From Rhizobium metallidurans (GTDB lineage: Bacteria; Pseudomonadota; Alphaproteobacteria; Rhizobiales; Rhizobiaceae): a stretch of 64,000 nt of DNA. Position numbers and translations under genes: made by a program. The stretch spans positions 37,008 through 101,007 of the forward strand of contig NZ_JACIDW010000016.1 in the NCBI RefSeq assembly GCF_014196505.1, written 5' to 3'. Positions 18,026-30,629 of this stretch are shown in pieces (the stretch's first letter is position 1; each line of letters begins with the position of its first letter). Below the pieces are notes generated by a model. It made no database searches, had not been told where the DNA came from, and saw only the letters and a list, made by a program, of their open reading frames with translations.

Positions 18026-19237
18026 ATGAAAAAGATCAAGGTCGCCAATCCCGTCGCCGATCTCGACGGCGATGAAATGACGCGCATCATCTGGCAGCTT
18101 ATCAAGGACAAGCTGATCCACCCGTATCTCGACCTCGACATCGACTATTTCGACCTCTCCGTCGAAAACCGCGACGCCACCAACGACCAGGTGACCATCG
18201 ACGCCGCCAACGCCATCAAGAAGCACGGCGTCGGCATCAAGTGCGCCACGATCACGCCCGATGAGGACCGTGTCAAGGAATTCAACCTCAAGCAGATGTG
18301 GAAGAGCCCGAACGGCACGATCCGCAACATCCTCGGCGGCGTCATCTTCCGCGAGCCGATCATCTGCCAGAACGTGCCGCGTCTCGTTCCCGGCTGGACC
18401 AAGCCGATCGTCGTCGGCCGTCATGCCTTCGGCGACCAGTACCGCGCCACCGACTTCAAATTCCCCGGCAAGGGCAAGCTGACCATCAAGTTCGTCGGTG
18501 AAGACGGCCAGGTCATCGAAAAGGAAGTCTTCGACGCTCCCGGCGCCGGCGTGGCCATGGCCATGTACAACCTCGACGAATCGATCCGCGAATTCGCCCG
18601 CGCCTCGATGATGTACGGCCTGATGCGCAAGTGGCCGGTTTATCTGTCGACCAAGAACACCATCCTCAAGGCCTATGACGGCCGCTTCAAGGACATCTTC
18701 CAGGAAGTCTACGAGGCTGAATTCCAGGATCAGTTCAAGGAAATCGGCATCACCTACGAGCACCGCCTGATCGACGACATGGTCGCTTCGGCACTCAAGT
18801 GGTCCGGCGGCTACGTCTGGGCCTGCAAGAACTACGATGGCGACGTCCAGTCCGACACCGTTGCCCAGGGCTTCGGCTCGCTCGGCCTGATGACCTCGGT
18901 TCTCCTGACCCCCGATGGCAAGACCGTCGAAGCCGAAGCCGCCCACGGCACGGTGACGCGTCACTACCGCCAGCACCAGAAGGGCCAGGAAACCTCGACG
19001 AACTCGATCGCCTCGATCTTCGCCTGGACCCGTGGCCTCGCGCACCGCGCCAAGCTCGACGACAACGCCGAACTGGCGAAGTTCGCGGCGACGCTGGAAA
19101 AGGTCTGCGTCGACACCGTCGAAGCAGGCTTCATGACCAAGGACCTGGCGCTGCTGATCGGCCCGGATCAGCCCTGGCTCTCGACCACGGCTTTCCTCGA
19201 CAAGATCGACGAGAACCTGCAGAAGGCCATGGCATAA
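18026..19237 (+). CDS. icd: NADP-dependent isocitrate dehydrogenase (mitochondrial-type, homodimeric)
   Basis: 403-residue enzyme of the citric acid cycle converting isocitrate to 2-oxoglutarate with NADP+. The substrate loop SPNGTIRNILGG, the RHAFGDQYRATD segment and the EAAHGTVTRHYR motif identify the eukaryote-like NADP-IDH subfamily, the usual form in rhizobia, rather than the E. coli-type enzyme. ATG at 18026 with GAGGCA upstream. A CTATAG element about 70 bp upstream is a possible -10. A strong terminator follows. Confidence 0.97.
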   Translation: MKKIKVANPVADLDGDEMTRIIWQLIKDKLIHPYLDLDIDYFDLSVENRDATNDQVTIDAANAIKKHGVGIKCATITPDEDRVKEFNLKQMWKSPNGTIRNILGGVIFREPIICQNVPRLVPGWTKPIVVGRHAFGDQYRATDFKFPGKGKLTIKFVGEDGQVIEKEVFDAPGAGVAMAMYNLDESIREFARASMMYGLMRKWPVYLSTKNTILKAYDGRFKDIFQEVYEAEFQDQFKEIGITYEHRLIDDMVASALKWSGGYVWACKNYDGDVQSDTVAQGFGSLGLMTSVLLTPDGKTVEAEAAHGTVTRHYRQHQKGQETSTNSIASIFAWTRGLAHRAKLDDNAELAKFAATLEKVCVDTVEAGFMTKDLALLIGPDQPWLSTTAFLDKIDENLQKAMA

Positions 19238-19261
19238 GCCATACGGAATATGCGAACGATG

Positions 19262-19289
19262 CGGCGGGGTTTTCCCCGCCGTTTTCGTT
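19262..19289 (+). terminator. Rho-independent terminator after icd
   Basis: 8-bp stem CGGCGGGG/CCCCGCCG, TTTT loop, then TTTTCGTTT. Confidence 0.85.
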
Positions 19290-19315
19290 TCAGGGATATC
19301 AGGAGGGGAAAGACG

Positions 19316-19768
19316 ATGACGAAGACCACGACCATCCGCCCGCTGCGGCCATCGGACCGCGGCGCCTGGGAGCCGCTCTGGGCGGGTTACCAGCGCTTCT
19401 ACGAAGTCGCGATCCCCGAGGAAACGACGGACCTGACCTGGGGGCGCTTCCATGATTCAGCAGAGCCGATGCACGCGCTCGGCGCCTTCGATAGCGACGA
19501 CGGGCTCGTCGGTATCGTGCACGCGATCTTTCACCGTTCCACCTGGCTTCCCAAATCGACCTGCTACCTGCAGGATCTCTATGTCGACGACATCGGGCGC
19601 GGTCTCGGCATCGGCGCGGCATTGATCAAGGCCGTCGCCGATCTTGCGCGCGAGCATGGCGCCGGCCGGCTCTACTGGATGACGCACGAGACCAATGCCA
19701 CGGCGCGAAAGCTCTACGATCGCATCGCCGAGCGCTCCGGCTTCATCCAGTATCGCAAGGCGCTCTGA
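19316..19768 (+). CDS. GNAT family N-acetyltransferase
   Basis: 150-residue GNAT acetyltransferase. The acetyl-CoA-binding loop GRGLGIGAALIKAV and the following helix HETNATARKLYDRIAERSGF match GNAT motifs A and B; the acceptor is unknown. The start at 19316 is set by AGGAGG ten nt before. It sits just after the icd terminator; its promoter is not clear. Confidence 0.88.
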   Translation: MTKTTTIRPLRPSDRGAWEPLWAGYQRFYEVAIPEETTDLTWGRFHDSAEPMHALGAFDSDDGLVGIVHAIFHRSTWLPKSTCYLQDLYVDDIGRGLGIGAALIKAVADLAREHGAGRLYWMTHETNATARKLYDRIAERSGFIQYRKAL

Positions 19769-19871
19769 GAACAGCCCGCCGCCGCTACTGCCAAAATCTG
19801 ACATCGCCATGCCGTAGACGTTGCCTCGCCGCTGGCCCGCGCCAGTTATCAAGCGAAACGAGGAGAACACC

Positions 19872-20501
19872 ATGGCCGACGAACTGATCTTCTATACCAA
19901 CCCGATGTCGCGCGGACGGATCGCCCGCTGGATGCTGGAGGAAACCGGCGCTCCCTATACGACCGAGATCCTTGGCTTCGAAAGCAGCATGAAGGCGCCG
20001 GATTATCTTGCCATCAACCCGATGGGCAAGGTGCCGGCGATCCGCCACGGCAAGACCGTGGTCACCGAATGCGCCGCCATCTGCGCCTATCTGGCCGAAG
20101 CCTTTCCGGACGCAGGCCTTGCACCGACGGCGGAAGAACGCGGCAGCTACTATCGCTGGATGTTCTTTGCCGCCGGCCCTCTGGAAGCCGCAACCACCAA
20201 CCGCGCGCTCGGCTTTCACACGCCCGCCGACAAGAGCCGGATGGCCGGCTATGGCAGCTATGCCGACGTGATGGACACGCTCGAAAAGGCCGTCAGCGCC
20301 TCGCCCTATATCGCCGGCAACCGCTTCACGGCGGCCGATGTCTATGTCGGGTCGCATGTGGGCTGGGGGCTCTCCTTCGGCACCTTCGAGAAGCGCCAGG
20401 CATTTGCCGATTACGTCGGCCGCGTCACCGACCGCGTCGCCTCCAAGCGGGCGCGCGCGATCGACGACGAAGCCACCGAGGCGCTGCAGAAGAGCGCCTG
20501 A
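19872..20501 (+). CDS. Glutathione S-transferase family protein
   Basis: 209-residue soluble GST. The N-terminal thioredoxin-like domain (residues 1-80) has the NPMSRGRIARWMLEE start, the cis-Pro segment GKVPAI and the glutathione-contacting TECAAICAYLAE; the C-terminal helical domain carries the hydrophobic-staple region NRFTAADVYVG. Function may be conjugation or peroxide reduction; class not resolved. AGGAGA precedes the ATG at 19872. The gene converges on the AraC-type gene with 16 bp between stops. Confidence 0.88.
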   Translation: MADELIFYTNPMSRGRIARWMLEETGAPYTTEILGFESSMKAPDYLAINPMGKVPAIRHGKTVVTECAAICAYLAEAFPDAGLAPTAEERGSYYRWMFFAAGPLEAATTNRALGFHTPADKSRMAGYGSYADVMDTLEKAVSASPYIAGNRFTAADVYVGSHVGWGLSFGTFEKRQAFADYVGRVTDRVASKRARAIDDEATEALQKSA

Positions 20502-20517
20502 CCGGGCGCTTGAGGGT

Positions 20518-21369
20518 TCAGATCAGAGGCATGTAGATCTCGGTCACGAGTTCGGTCGGCGGCACGTCGCGCGGATTGTTGAGGTAATCCTCGAACATCA
20601 GCCCGTCACGCAACTGCCGGCCAGAACTCGGCAGCCATTCCGAAAACAGCCACTGATAGGCCTTGTACATATCGGCATAGGGGCCCTTGTGGCGGAGCAC
20701 GGCATATTCCCCGCCCTCGAGCGTGAACGGCTCGAGCGGCGCCTCGACCGTAAGCTCGCTGTCGACGGCCACGCAGGCGATGGAGCGAAGCTCTTCGGCC
20801 GGCACGAGATCGGGATCGTCGAAATAGACGCCGATCATCCGCATATCGGGCTTCGCCAGCCCGCGCGCGTGGAGCGTGCCGAAGAGAACCTCGAACGCCT
20901 TGCTGATCTGCATGTAGGGGCCGGAATGGCGCACACCGATGAGCGCGATCGGCTCGATCTTCCGTAAGGTAACGTTGAACATGGCTTTGGTCCTTCCGTT
21001 GGGTGAGGGTTGGAACTCCTGGTGGCTTCCCTCTTTCCGGTAACGGGCAGGCGGCATGCCGTAGACCGACTTGAAGATGCGGTTGAAAGACTGGAGGTTG
21101 GGATAGCCGGATCGCCTGGCAATCTCCCCGATCCCGAGACCCGAACGGACGATGTCGCCCGCCGCGCGATGCAATCGCAGCCGCTTGACGGTCGCCGCCA
21201 GCGTCTCTCCATGAACCGCGCGATAGATCCGGTGCCAGTGATAGCTCGACATGCAGGCGATCCCGGCGAGCTTGTCCATATCCAGCTCTTCGTCGAGATG
21301 ATCATGGATATAGGCGGAAACCCGCCTCAGGCGGCTTTCATAGAGTGCCCATGCCGTGCTGCCGTTCAT
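20518..21369 (-). CDS. AraC family regulator with GyrI-like ligand-binding domain
   Basis: 283-residue regulator with a double helix-turn-helix AraC DNA-binding domain at residues ~10-113 (IGEIARRSGYPNLQSFNRIF and YGMPPARYRKEG) and a GyrI-like/SbmC small-molecule domain at ~128-283. This layout, HTH first, is that of Rob/SoxS-like multidrug sensors such as BmrR-fold proteins. Its targets cannot be read from the sequence. It lies downstream of alaS on the same strand, beyond a strong terminator. Confidence 0.88.
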   Translation of the reverse strand: MNGSTAWALYESRLRRVSAYIHDHLDEELDMDKLAGIACMSSYHWHRIYRAVHGETLAATVKRLRLHRAAGDIVRSGLGIGEIARRSGYPNLQSFNRIFKSVYGMPPARYRKEGSHQEFQPSPNGRTKAMFNVTLRKIEPIALIGVRHSGPYMQISKAFEVLFGTLHARGLAKPDMRMIGVYFDDPDLVPAEELRSIACVAVDSELTVEAPLEPFTLEGGEYAVLRHKGPYADMYKAYQWLFSEWLPSSGRQLRDGLMFEDYLNNPRDVPPTELVTEIYMPLI

Positions 21370-21450
21370 GTCGAAACCTCATGCCAGTTGACCGGCTGCA
21401 GACAAGCATAACGCGATTTGACAAATCCTGCTGAGTTGCCGGCGCAAAAG

Positions 21451-21482
21451 AAAAAGGCGGGCACTCGAAGCACCCGCCTTTC
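21451..21482 (-). terminator. Rho-independent terminator after alaS
   Basis: 9-bp stem AAAGGCGGG/CCCGCCTTT extended by wobble pairs; the minus-strand side ends in a T-run (21451-21455). Confidence 0.85.
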
Positions 21483-21506
21483 GCAATTCAATCAAAAACG
21501 GGCCGA

Positions 21507-24167
<2,661 letters not shown>

Positions 24168-24258
24168 GCTATGCCCTTCAGTGCTGCCCAAGGCAGGTCA
24201 GATCTTGAAAATTCAGTGGCTTTTATCGCTGACGTTAACCACTGTCCAGCAGACAAAC

Positions 24259-24298
24259 AAAACCGGCTGCATTCTGATCAAGGAATGCAGCCGGTTTT
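24259..24298 (-). terminator. Strong terminator after recA
   Basis: 16-bp perfect stem AAAACCGGCTGCATTC/GAATGCAGCCGGTTTT with an 8-nt loop. The stem is symmetric enough to act in either direction. Confidence 0.88.
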
Positions 24299-24321
24299 GA
24301 AGCGTTCAGCGCGGATGAGGC

Positions 24322-25398
<1,077 letters not shown>

Positions 25399-25457
25399 TC
25401 GATCCACCTTTAGGTTATTGAAGCCGCTCAAGCAATGTCGCCGCCGATGTCGATTTT

Positions 25458-25472
25458 GTACCGCATTTGTTC
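25458..25472. promoter_or_regulatory. Candidate LexA (SOS) box near recA
   Basis: GTAC-N7-GTTC, 7 of 8 matches to the alphaproteobacterial direct repeat GTTC-N7-GTTC, 60-74 bp upstream of the recA start. Confidence 0.45.
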
Positions 25473-25525
25473 TCATCACGCAAGTGCCGTTCAAGGCATT
25501 GAAAGAAAGAGGTAAAACGGCCTGT

Positions 25526-25540
25526 GTTCTACATTTGTTT
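25526..25540. promoter_or_regulatory. Candidate LexA (SOS) box between recA and psuK
   Basis: GTTC-N7-GTTT (7 of 8) with the spacer TACATTT. It closely resembles the perfect box at ssb/uvrA, including the flanking TTTATCC. It lies 128-142 bp before recA and ~100 bp before psuK. Confidence 0.55.
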
Positions 25541-25638
25541 TATCCATGCGAAGCAAGAGCTTACAACGCTTGGCCGGCGGCTCCCCGCCATGCGAAAGAC
25601 CGCACGATTCGGCCACGACCGCATTTCGGAGCGATGAG

Positions 25639-26583
25639 ATGAGCAAGAAGATTCTCGTGCTTGGCGGCGCCCATGTCGATCGCCGCGGCCGCATATCGGG
25701 CGCGACGGCCGATGGCGCAAGCAACCCCGGCTCCTGGTTCGAGGAGGCCGGCGGCGGCGGCTTCAACGCGGCCCGCAACCTCGCCCGCCTCGGCTTCGAC
25801 GTCACCATGATCTCGCCGCGTGGCGGCGACCCGACCGGAGAGATGGTGAGCGAAGCCGCCGATCTCGCCGGCGTCAACGACCGCCCCTTCATCTTTCTCG
25901 ACCGCAAGACGCCGAGCTATACCGCGATCATCGAGCGCGACGGCAATCTGGTGATCGCGTTGGCCGACATGGATCTCTACCGCATGTTCGTGCCGCGCCG
26001 CCTGTCGATCCGTTCGGTGCGCGACGCGTTCGCCGCAACCGACATGATCCTCTTCGACGCGAACCTGCCGGAGGAAACGCTGGTCTCGATCACGACACGC
26101 GCCAAGGCGCTCGGCAAGCCGGTGGCGGCGATCGCCATCTCGCCGGCGAAGGCGGTGAAGCTGAAGGCCTGCATGCAGGGTATCGACTATCTCTTTCTCA
26201 ACGAGGCCGAAGCCACGGCGCTGACCGGCGAGCGGCCGGAAAACCCTGTTCACTGGCCGTCCCTGCTCGGTGACATAGGCCTCAGGGGCGGTGTCGTCAC
26301 CCGGGGACAGCGCGAGCTGATCGCCTTTTCCGCCGGTCACGTGGCGGCGCTGCAGCCGGCCGATGTCGAGCATGTCTCCGACGTGACCGGCGCCGGCGAT
26401 TCCCTTGCCTCGGGCGTCATCGCGGCACTGTTGCGCGGGCTGCCGATGAGCGAGGCGATCCGCGAGGGTGCCGCCGCGGCGGCGCTGACGGTTCAGTCGC
26501 CCAACGCGGTCAACGAAAATCTCTCCGCCGATCTGCTGAAACAGGCTCTGGCTCTTGTTCCGCCGGCAAGAATTCTGCATTGA
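25639..26583 (+). CDS. psuK: PfkB family kinase, probable pseudouridine kinase
   Basis: 314-residue ribokinase-fold kinase. The N-terminal sugar-binding GGGGFNAARNLARLG and the C-terminal PfkB signature DVTGAGDSLASG (anion hole and catalytic Asp) are clear. The pseudouridine assignment rests on the gene just downstream, pseudouridine-5'-phosphate glycosidase, 28 bp away: the kinase makes pseudouridine-5'-phosphate, the substrate of PsuG. GGAG precedes the ATG at 25639. Other PfkB substrates remain possible. Confidence 0.8.
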   Translation: MSKKILVLGGAHVDRRGRISGATADGASNPGSWFEEAGGGGFNAARNLARLGFDVTMISPRGGDPTGEMVSEAADLAGVNDRPFIFLDRKTPSYTAIIERDGNLVIALADMDLYRMFVPRRLSIRSVRDAFAATDMILFDANLPEETLVSITTRAKALGKPVAAIAISPAKAVKLKACMQGIDYLFLNEAEATALTGERPENPVHWPSLLGDIGLRGGVVTRGQRELIAFSAGHVAALQPADVEHVSDVTGAGDSLASGVIAALLRGLPMSEAIREGAAAAALTVQSPNAVNENLSADLLKQALALVPPARILH

Positions 26584-26611
26584 AACCCGATTAGACGAAA
26601 TGGAAGCTCCG

Positions 26612-27538
26612 ATGACGAACTCTCTATCCCCCCAGCTGCCGATCACCTATTCCAAGGAAGTGGCGAGCGCCAAGCAGCGCGGCGCGCCGATCGTGGCACT
26701 CGAATCGACGATCATCACCCACGGCATGCCCTACCCCGGGAATATCGAGATGGCCCGCAGCGTCGAATCGATCATCCGTGAACAGGGCGCCGTCCCCGCC
26801 ACCATCGCCGTCATCCACGGCACGCTCCACATCGGGCTGGAAGCAGAAGAGCTCGAGCAGCTGGCCAAGGCGAAGGATGTGCTGAAAGTCTCGCGCGCCG
26901 ACCTCGCATTCGCGATCGCCGAGCGCCGCCATGGAGCCACCACGGTCGCCGCCACGATGATCGCCGCCGAACGCGCCGGCATCAAGGTCTTCGCCACCGG
27001 CGGCATCGGCGGCGTGCATCGCGGCGCGGAGGAGAGCTTCGACATCTCCGCCGACCTGGAAGAGCTCGCTCGCACCGGCGTCATCGTCGTCTGTGCCGGC
27101 GCCAAGGCGATCCTCGACGTGCCGAAGACGCTGGAAGTGCTGGAAACCGCTGGCGTGCCCGTGGTCACCTATGAAAGCGAGGAATTCCCGGCCTTCTGGT
27201 CGCGGTCATCCGGCCTGCGCAGCCCGCTGACGCTGAACAGCCCGGCAGCCATCGCCAATTTCCAGATGGTGCGCGAACAGCTCGGCATCGACGGCGGCAT
27301 GCTGATCGCCAATCCAGTGCCCGAGGCCGACGAGATTCCCGCCGAAGAGATGGAAATCTACATCCAGCGCGCGCTCGACAGCGCCGAACGCGACGAAATC
27401 TCCGGCAAGGCAGTCACTCCCTACCTGCTGAGCACCATCTTCGACCTGACTGACGGCCAGAGCCTGAAGACCAATATCGCACTGGTGGAAAACAACGCCC
27501 GTCTTGCCGGCGAGATTGCCGTTGCGCTCAACGCCTGA
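26612..27538 (+). CDS. psuG: Pseudouridine-5'-phosphate glycosidase
   Basis: 308-residue PsuG/IndA-family enzyme that splits the C-glycosidic bond of pseudouridine-5'-phosphate to uracil and ribose-5-phosphate. Family segments include ALESTIITHGMPYP at the N terminus, ATGGIGGVHRGAE and TYESEEFPAFWSR. The start at 26612 has GGAAG upstream; an in-frame ATG at 26600 is possible. It forms a two-gene pathway with psuK; no transporter is adjacent. Confidence 0.93.
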   Translation: MTNSLSPQLPITYSKEVASAKQRGAPIVALESTIITHGMPYPGNIEMARSVESIIREQGAVPATIAVIHGTLHIGLEAEELEQLAKAKDVLKVSRADLAFAIAERRHGATTVAATMIAAERAGIKVFATGGIGGVHRGAEESFDISADLEELARTGVIVVCAGAKAILDVPKTLEVLETAGVPVVTYESEEFPAFWSRSSGLRSPLTLNSPAAIANFQMVREQLGIDGGMLIANPVPEADEIPAEEMEIYIQRALDSAERDEISGKAVTPYLLSTIFDLTDGQSLKTNIALVENNARLAGEIAVALNA

Positions 27539-27621
27539 CACTTGATGGGGTGTGTCGCCCGGCATGCCCCCCATTGGCCGACCGTCTTCGCCAATGAAGT
27601 GAAGCGAGCCACCGCCCCTAG

Positions 27622-27708
27622 CCGATCTCCCCCCTTGTGGGGGGCGCGAAGCGCGGGCCGAGACAAGCGGCTCGGCCCCGGCAGTCCGGCAGGACAGAGG
27701 GAGGTCTC
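27622..27708. repeat. Intergenic palindromic element (RIME-like)
   Basis: Two hairpins in series, CCCCCC-TTGT-GGGGGG (27629-27644) and GGGCCGAG/CTCGGCCC (27655-27678), then GTCCGGCAGGACAGAGGG. I recognise this wording as common in rhizobial intergenic regions (mosaic elements), but multiplicity cannot be shown from one copy. The rest of 27539-27743 shows nothing else. Confidence 0.5.
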
Positions 27709-27743
27709 ACACGGTAAGCCCTACAAGAGCGTACCGCCACAAC

Positions 27744-30344
27744 TCACCCCTCAAGCGTCTCCTTGACCACCACGGCCAGCTGCTTCAGCGAGAACGGCTT
27801 CGGCAGGAAGCCGAACTTGGAGTCCGGCGGCAGGTTGCGCGCGAATGCGTCCTCGGCGTAGCCCGACACGAAGATGAACTTCAGATCCGGATATTTCTTG
27901 CGCAGCTCGCGCAACAGCGACGGCCCGTCCATTTCAGGCATGACGACGTCCGACACGACGATATCGACCTTGCCGTCGAGCTCGTCCATGATATCGAGCG
28001 CTTCCACGCCCGATCCCGCTTCGTGTACGGTGTAGCCGCGCGTCTCCAGCATGCGCTTGCCGCCGCGACGAACCGCCTCTTCGTCCTCGACCAGAAGGAT
28101 GACGGCCGATCCCGTCAGATCCTCCGGCTGCTCGGCCTTGGCGGGCACCAGCGAAACGACGTTGTCGGCGCTCGGCGTGACCGCGTCGGCCTCGGCGGCG
28201 ATTGCCGGCTCGACGATATGGCGCGGGAGGAATACACGGAAAGTCGTACCCTTGCCGACTTCCGATTCCGGCTGGATATAGCCGCCCGATTGCTTGACGA
28301 TGCCGTAGACCATGGCAAGACCGAGGCCCGTACCCTTGCCGACTTCCTTCGTCGTGAAGAACGGCTCGAAGATCTTGTCCATGATTTCGGGCGCGATGCC
28401 GGTGCCGTTATCCGACACCTCCACCAGAACCATGTCCTCGTGCGGCATGTAGGAATAGTTGAAGGCGGCGACCTCAGTGGCCGTCGCGTTCTTCGTCCGC
28501 ACCGTCAGCTTGCCGCCCTCCGGCATCGCGTCGCGCGCATTGACGCAAAGGTTGATCAGCACCTGCTCGAACTGCGACAGGTCGGTCTTCACCGGCCAGA
28601 GATCGCGCCCGTATTCGACGTCGAGCTTCACGTTGGTGCCCGACAGCAGCCGGTCGACCAGCATCCTGAGGTCGCCGACCACGTCGGTGAGATTGAGCAC
28701 GCTCGGCCGCATCGTCTGCTTGCGCGAGAAGGCGAGCAGCTGGCGCACCAGGACGGCGGCGCGGTTGGCGTTGCGCTTGATCTCCATCAGATCCGCGAAG
28801 CCGGGATCGGCCGGCCGCGCCTGCAGCAGCAGGTGGTCGGACGACAGAAGGATGGCGGTCAAAACGTTGTTGAAATCGTGCGCGATGCCGCCGGCGAGCG
28901 TGCCCACGGCATTCATCTTCTGCGTCTGCGCCATCTGCGCCTCGAGCGCCTTCTGCTCGGTCACCTCGACGGCGTAGACGATCGCGGCCTCTTCCGGCGC
29001 TTCGTCGCTCTGGTCGATCACGGCATTGACGTAGAAGCGGAAATGCCTGCTATCGTCGGCCTGCGTCTTGGAATCGAGCGGCGGAATGTCGCCCTGCCGG
29101 TCCTTGGCGGCGGCCAGCGCCCCCTGCAGCCTCGGCTTGTCGACATCCTGCACGATGGTTTCGAACAATGCGCCGTTCTCGACGTCATCGCGCGAAACGA
29201 TGCCGGAGAAGAGTTTGAGGAACGGCGCGTTGGTCCTGAGGATGCGGCCGTCGCCATCGACCGAGGCGATCGCCATCGGCGTGTTGTTGAAGAAGCGCGT
29301 GAAACGCATCGATGCCGCCGACGCCGACTGGTCACCAGCCGTGCTGTCGCGCCGCGTCAGAACGATCGAGCGGCTTTCGCCGGGTGCGCCGTCGCGCATC
29401 GAGGTGACGCTGTGAACGATCTGCACCGGAACGCCCTGGCCGTTCGATTTCTTCAGGTCGAGATCGAGCGTCACCGTCTTCCGCAGACCGGGATCGGCCT
29501 GCACGGACTGGATCAGCGCCAGCCCCTCGCCGGCCACCATGTCGCCGATCGTCATCGAGCCGGGAATGAACTTGGTGAGGTCGATCCCCAGCCATTCGGC
29601 GAGCGTCGCGTTGAGATAGAAGATCTCGCCCTTGCGGCCCGCCGAAAAGAAACCGGCAGGCGCGTGGTCGAGATAGTCGATGGCGTTTTGCAGCTCCTTG
29701 AAGAAGCGCTCCTGGTCGTCGCGCTCCGACGTGATGTCGCTGATCTGCCAGATATGCAGCGGCCGGCCGCCGCTTTCCTCGCTCTGCAGGATACGCGCCT
29801 TCAGCCGGTACCAATGGGCGCCGGACCCGTTCAGCGACGGACCGAGCGCGCGCAACAGCCGGAATTCCTCGCGTCCCTCGCGGCCCTCGCGCAGCCCGTT
29901 GGAGAGCCGGTAGAGCGCCTCGTTCGATTCGCGGTGGCGCGACAGAAGCGCCTCGAGCGTCTGCACCTCCGTCGGCTTGCGGGCGCCGGTCAGCGCGCCA
30001 TAGGCGGCATTGGCGTAGACGATCCGGCCCTTCTCGTCCGTGATCAGCGATCCGTCGGGATGACTGTTGAGAAAAGCGCGGGCGAGACTATCGGACTGGC
30101 GCTGCGGCATCACCTCGATGAAGCCGATGATCGACGACACCAGAAAGAAGATGCCGACCATAGCAAGCACGCCGAGGACGCCGAGCACCATCTCGTTGTC
30201 GAGCGAGGTCTTGAACACGACGAAGGCGGCGGCGACGCCGATCAGCACCAGCGCCAGAAGCAGGATCCGCACGGCGGTTCCGGCCCGCCCTCCACGGTCC
30301 ACGAGCGGTTCGCTAAAATTGTCGGCCTGACGGGATTTCGTCAT
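27744..30344 (-). CDS. cckA: Hybrid histidine kinase CckA
   Basis: 866-residue membrane kinase that starts the CckA-ChpT-CtrA phosphorelay of alphaproteobacterial cell-cycle control. Two N-terminal membrane helices (residues ~25-45 and ~53-75), PAS regions at ~95-450, the HisKA H-box GGIAHDFNNVLTA (His near 488), an HATPase domain with VSDNGTGIAPEIM and GTGLGLAMVYGI, and a C-terminal receiver with phospho-acceptor Asp in IVVSDVVMPEMDG (near 797). Domain order matches CckA closely. Monocistronic; psuG converges on it. Confidence 0.92.
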   Translation of the reverse strand: MTKSRQADNFSEPLVDRGGRAGTAVRILLLALVLIGVAAAFVVFKTSLDNEMVLGVLGVLAMVGIFFLVSSIIGFIEVMPQRQSDSLARAFLNSHPDGSLITDEKGRIVYANAAYGALTGARKPTEVQTLEALLSRHRESNEALYRLSNGLREGREGREEFRLLRALGPSLNGSGAHWYRLKARILQSEESGGRPLHIWQISDITSERDDQERFFKELQNAIDYLDHAPAGFFSAGRKGEIFYLNATLAEWLGIDLTKFIPGSMTIGDMVAGEGLALIQSVQADPGLRKTVTLDLDLKKSNGQGVPVQIVHSVTSMRDGAPGESRSIVLTRRDSTAGDQSASAASMRFTRFFNNTPMAIASVDGDGRILRTNAPFLKLFSGIVSRDDVENGALFETIVQDVDKPRLQGALAAAKDRQGDIPPLDSKTQADDSRHFRFYVNAVIDQSDEAPEEAAIVYAVEVTEQKALEAQMAQTQKMNAVGTLAGGIAHDFNNVLTAILLSSDHLLLQARPADPGFADLMEIKRNANRAAVLVRQLLAFSRKQTMRPSVLNLTDVVGDLRMLVDRLLSGTNVKLDVEYGRDLWPVKTDLSQFEQVLINLCVNARDAMPEGGKLTVRTKNATATEVAAFNYSYMPHEDMVLVEVSDNGTGIAPEIMDKIFEPFFTTKEVGKGTGLGLAMVYGIVKQSGGYIQPESEVGKGTTFRVFLPRHIVEPAIAAEADAVTPSADNVVSLVPAKAEQPEDLTGSAVILLVEDEEAVRRGGKRMLETRGYTVHEAGSGVEALDIMDELDGKVDIVVSDVVMPEMDGPSLLRELRKKYPDLKFIFVSGYAEDAFARNLPPDSKFGFLPKPFSLKQLAVVVKETLEG

Positions 30345-30629
30345 GTACTTCCTCGCATTGCCCGCCGGCCTTCATTCGTGACAAACAGACGAAGCAGGAA
30401 TCAGGCGCCTTTTCCTTCTTAGCAATTTGCTGCCCCACCAAAAACACCACACTCCATGAAGAGTGATTGAATTCACAAGCTACAGCGCCAGTTTTGCCGT
30501 TAAATGTCGTGATGAGACGATCCACAGACGTTGCATCGCACCTTTCGGTGACTGGACAAGCCGCCTCCCCCTTGTCTAGGAAGCTTAAAAGTCGTCATGT
30601 GGTTGAACGCCGCAAAGGAGTACGTGACT

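Noticed and set aside
25469..25492. GTTC-N16-GTTC near recA as an SOS box
   Set aside because: The spacing is 16 rather than the required 7.
28023..30422. A 799-codon open frame antisense to cckA
   Set aside because: Shadow of a well-recognised kinase; composition is Arg/Asp/His-rich without any family look.
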